7,880 nt of DNA from positions 1 to 7,880 of the forward strand of contig DASRCB010000328.1 of the NCBI GenBank assembly GCA_035653295.1, written 5' to 3'. The stretch's first letter is position 1. Each line of letters begins with the position of its first letter. The notes under the pieces were generated by a model. That model did no database searches. It worked only from the letters and a program-made list of their open reading frames with translations, and was not told the origin of the DNA. Of the stretch, positions 7,317 to 7,880 are shown in pieces. The stretch comes from DASRCB01 sp035653295. GTDB taxonomy: Bacteria; Acidobacteriota; Terriglobia; Bryobacterales; Bryobacteraceae. A program made the position numbers and the translations under genes.

Positions 7317-7880
7317 ATGGGAGCTCTCCAATTTCTGAAGGCGCGTGATTTCCTGCTGCGCCACCGCCTCGATTATCGGACCGCATATGAGGGCTTCCAG
7401 TGGCCCAGGCTCGATGAATTCAACTGGGCGCTCGACTACTTTGACCGCATGGCGAAGGACAATCACCGGCCTGCGCTGCGTGTGCTGGACGAGTTCGGCG
7501 CGGAGACCACTCGGAGTTTTGCGCAGCTGTCGGCGGAATCGAACCAGGTCGCAAACTACCTCCGGCGTATCGGAATCACGCGTGGTGATCGGATCCTGGT
7601 CATGCTTGCCAATGAAGTCGCCCTGTGGCAGGTGATGCTGGGTGCGTGCAAAGCCGGCGCGGTAGTCGTCCCCGCCAGCACTCTGCTTACGCAGGCCGAC
7701 CTCCAGGATCGGCTCGAGCGGGGAGGCGTCCGCCATGTGATCGTAACGCCATCCCAGACCTCGAAATTCGAAGGCCTGCACGGCTCATTCTGCCGCACCA
7801 CGACCGGGCCGGCGAACGCCGGCTGGCGCAGCCTGGACGAAGCCGCTGCGGAATCTGAATCATTTGCACCCGACGCCCGG
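7317..7880 (+). CDS. AMP-forming acyl-CoA synthetase, N-terminal 188 residues (3'-truncated by window edge)
   Basis: The frame runs from ATG 7317 to the window end without a stop. An in-frame TAG at 7278-7280 bounds it upstream. The start has only weak ribosome-binding candidates (GGA at 7305-7307, GGAG at 7295-7298), and an in-frame TTG at 7293 is a less likely alternative. The family activates a carboxylate with ATP to an acyl-adenylate and then forms the CoA thioester in the cytosol. Features seen: FNWALDYFDRMA (35-46), matching the FN-x-A-x-D opening of medium-chain acyl-CoA synthetases; RPAL followed by a beta hairpin (51-66); the helix LSAESNQVANYLRRIGITRGDR (71-92); VMLANEVALWQVMLGACKAGAVVVP (95-119); and the LLTQADLQDRLERGGVRHVI region (123-142). 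These fit the start of the ANL superfamily adenylation domain, usually about 500-560 aa. The P-loop-like Ser/Thr/Gly motif, the adenylate motif and the catalytic Lys lie beyond the window, so substrate and activity cannot be judged. It follows the gene pair on the same strand after 95 bp, so co-transcription is possible but not shown. Confidence 0.88.
   Translation, partial: MGALQFLKARDFLLRHRLDYRTAYEGFQWPRLDEFNWALDYFDRMAKDNHRPALRVLDEFGAETTRSFAQLSAESNQVANYLRRIGITRGDRILVMLANEVALWQVMLGACKAGAVVVPASTLLTQADLQDRLERGGVRHVIVTPSQTSKFEGLHGSFCRTTTGPANAGWRSLDEAAAESESFAPDAR

Noticed and set aside
7257..7781. 174-codon frame on the - strand over the intergenic gap and the start of the synthetase gene
   Set aside because: The + strand reading gives a clear acyl-CoA synthetase N-terminus; the - strand product has no family features.

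Overview
This is a 7.9 kb window from a high-GC bacterium (roughly 60% GC or a little above, by eye). It is packed with genes on the + strand only. Codon use and spacing are bacterial, and the sequence has the look of a soil or environmental lineage. An Acidobacteriota- or Myxococcota-like source is my guess, but nothing here fixes the taxonomy. There are no rRNA or tRNA genes, no mobile-element genes and no CRISPR array.

Layout: (1) 1-3500 holds the 3' part of a very large gene, open to the left window edge, encoding at least 1165 residues of a beta-rich, Cys- and Lys-poor protein. (2) 3508-7221 holds a second, complete very large gene of 1237 aa. Only 7 nt separate it from gene 1, and its ribosome binding site overlaps the gene 1 stop codon. 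The two are therefore almost certainly co-transcribed and probably translationally coupled. (3) 7222-7316 is a 95 bp gap with one short perfect hairpin and one weaker GC-rich inverted repeat. (4) 7317-7880 holds the first 188 codons of an AMP-forming acyl-CoA synthetase of the medium-chain/acetyl-CoA-synthetase-like type, which runs off the right edge.

The exciting part is the gene pair. Neither large protein shows a catalytic motif that I recognise. Both carry conserved-looking motif blocks: FSGYG...FS.W, YEVIQ and NVRNIR in protein 1, and AYFGRVLAYGPDP, FRVGH..MWSTAQGR and VLRTSPLT.VP in protein 2. From memory, similar large paired 'hypothetical proteins' occur in scattered other bacteria, so this looks like an uncharacterised two-protein system rather than a one-off. 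No function can be read from sequence alone. The modular, beta-sandwich-like, fibronectin-III-like make-up of protein 2 and the long amphipathic beta region of protein 1 suggest large structural or binding proteins acting together. The acyl-CoA synthetase may belong to a separate transcription unit, so its link to the pair is only positional.
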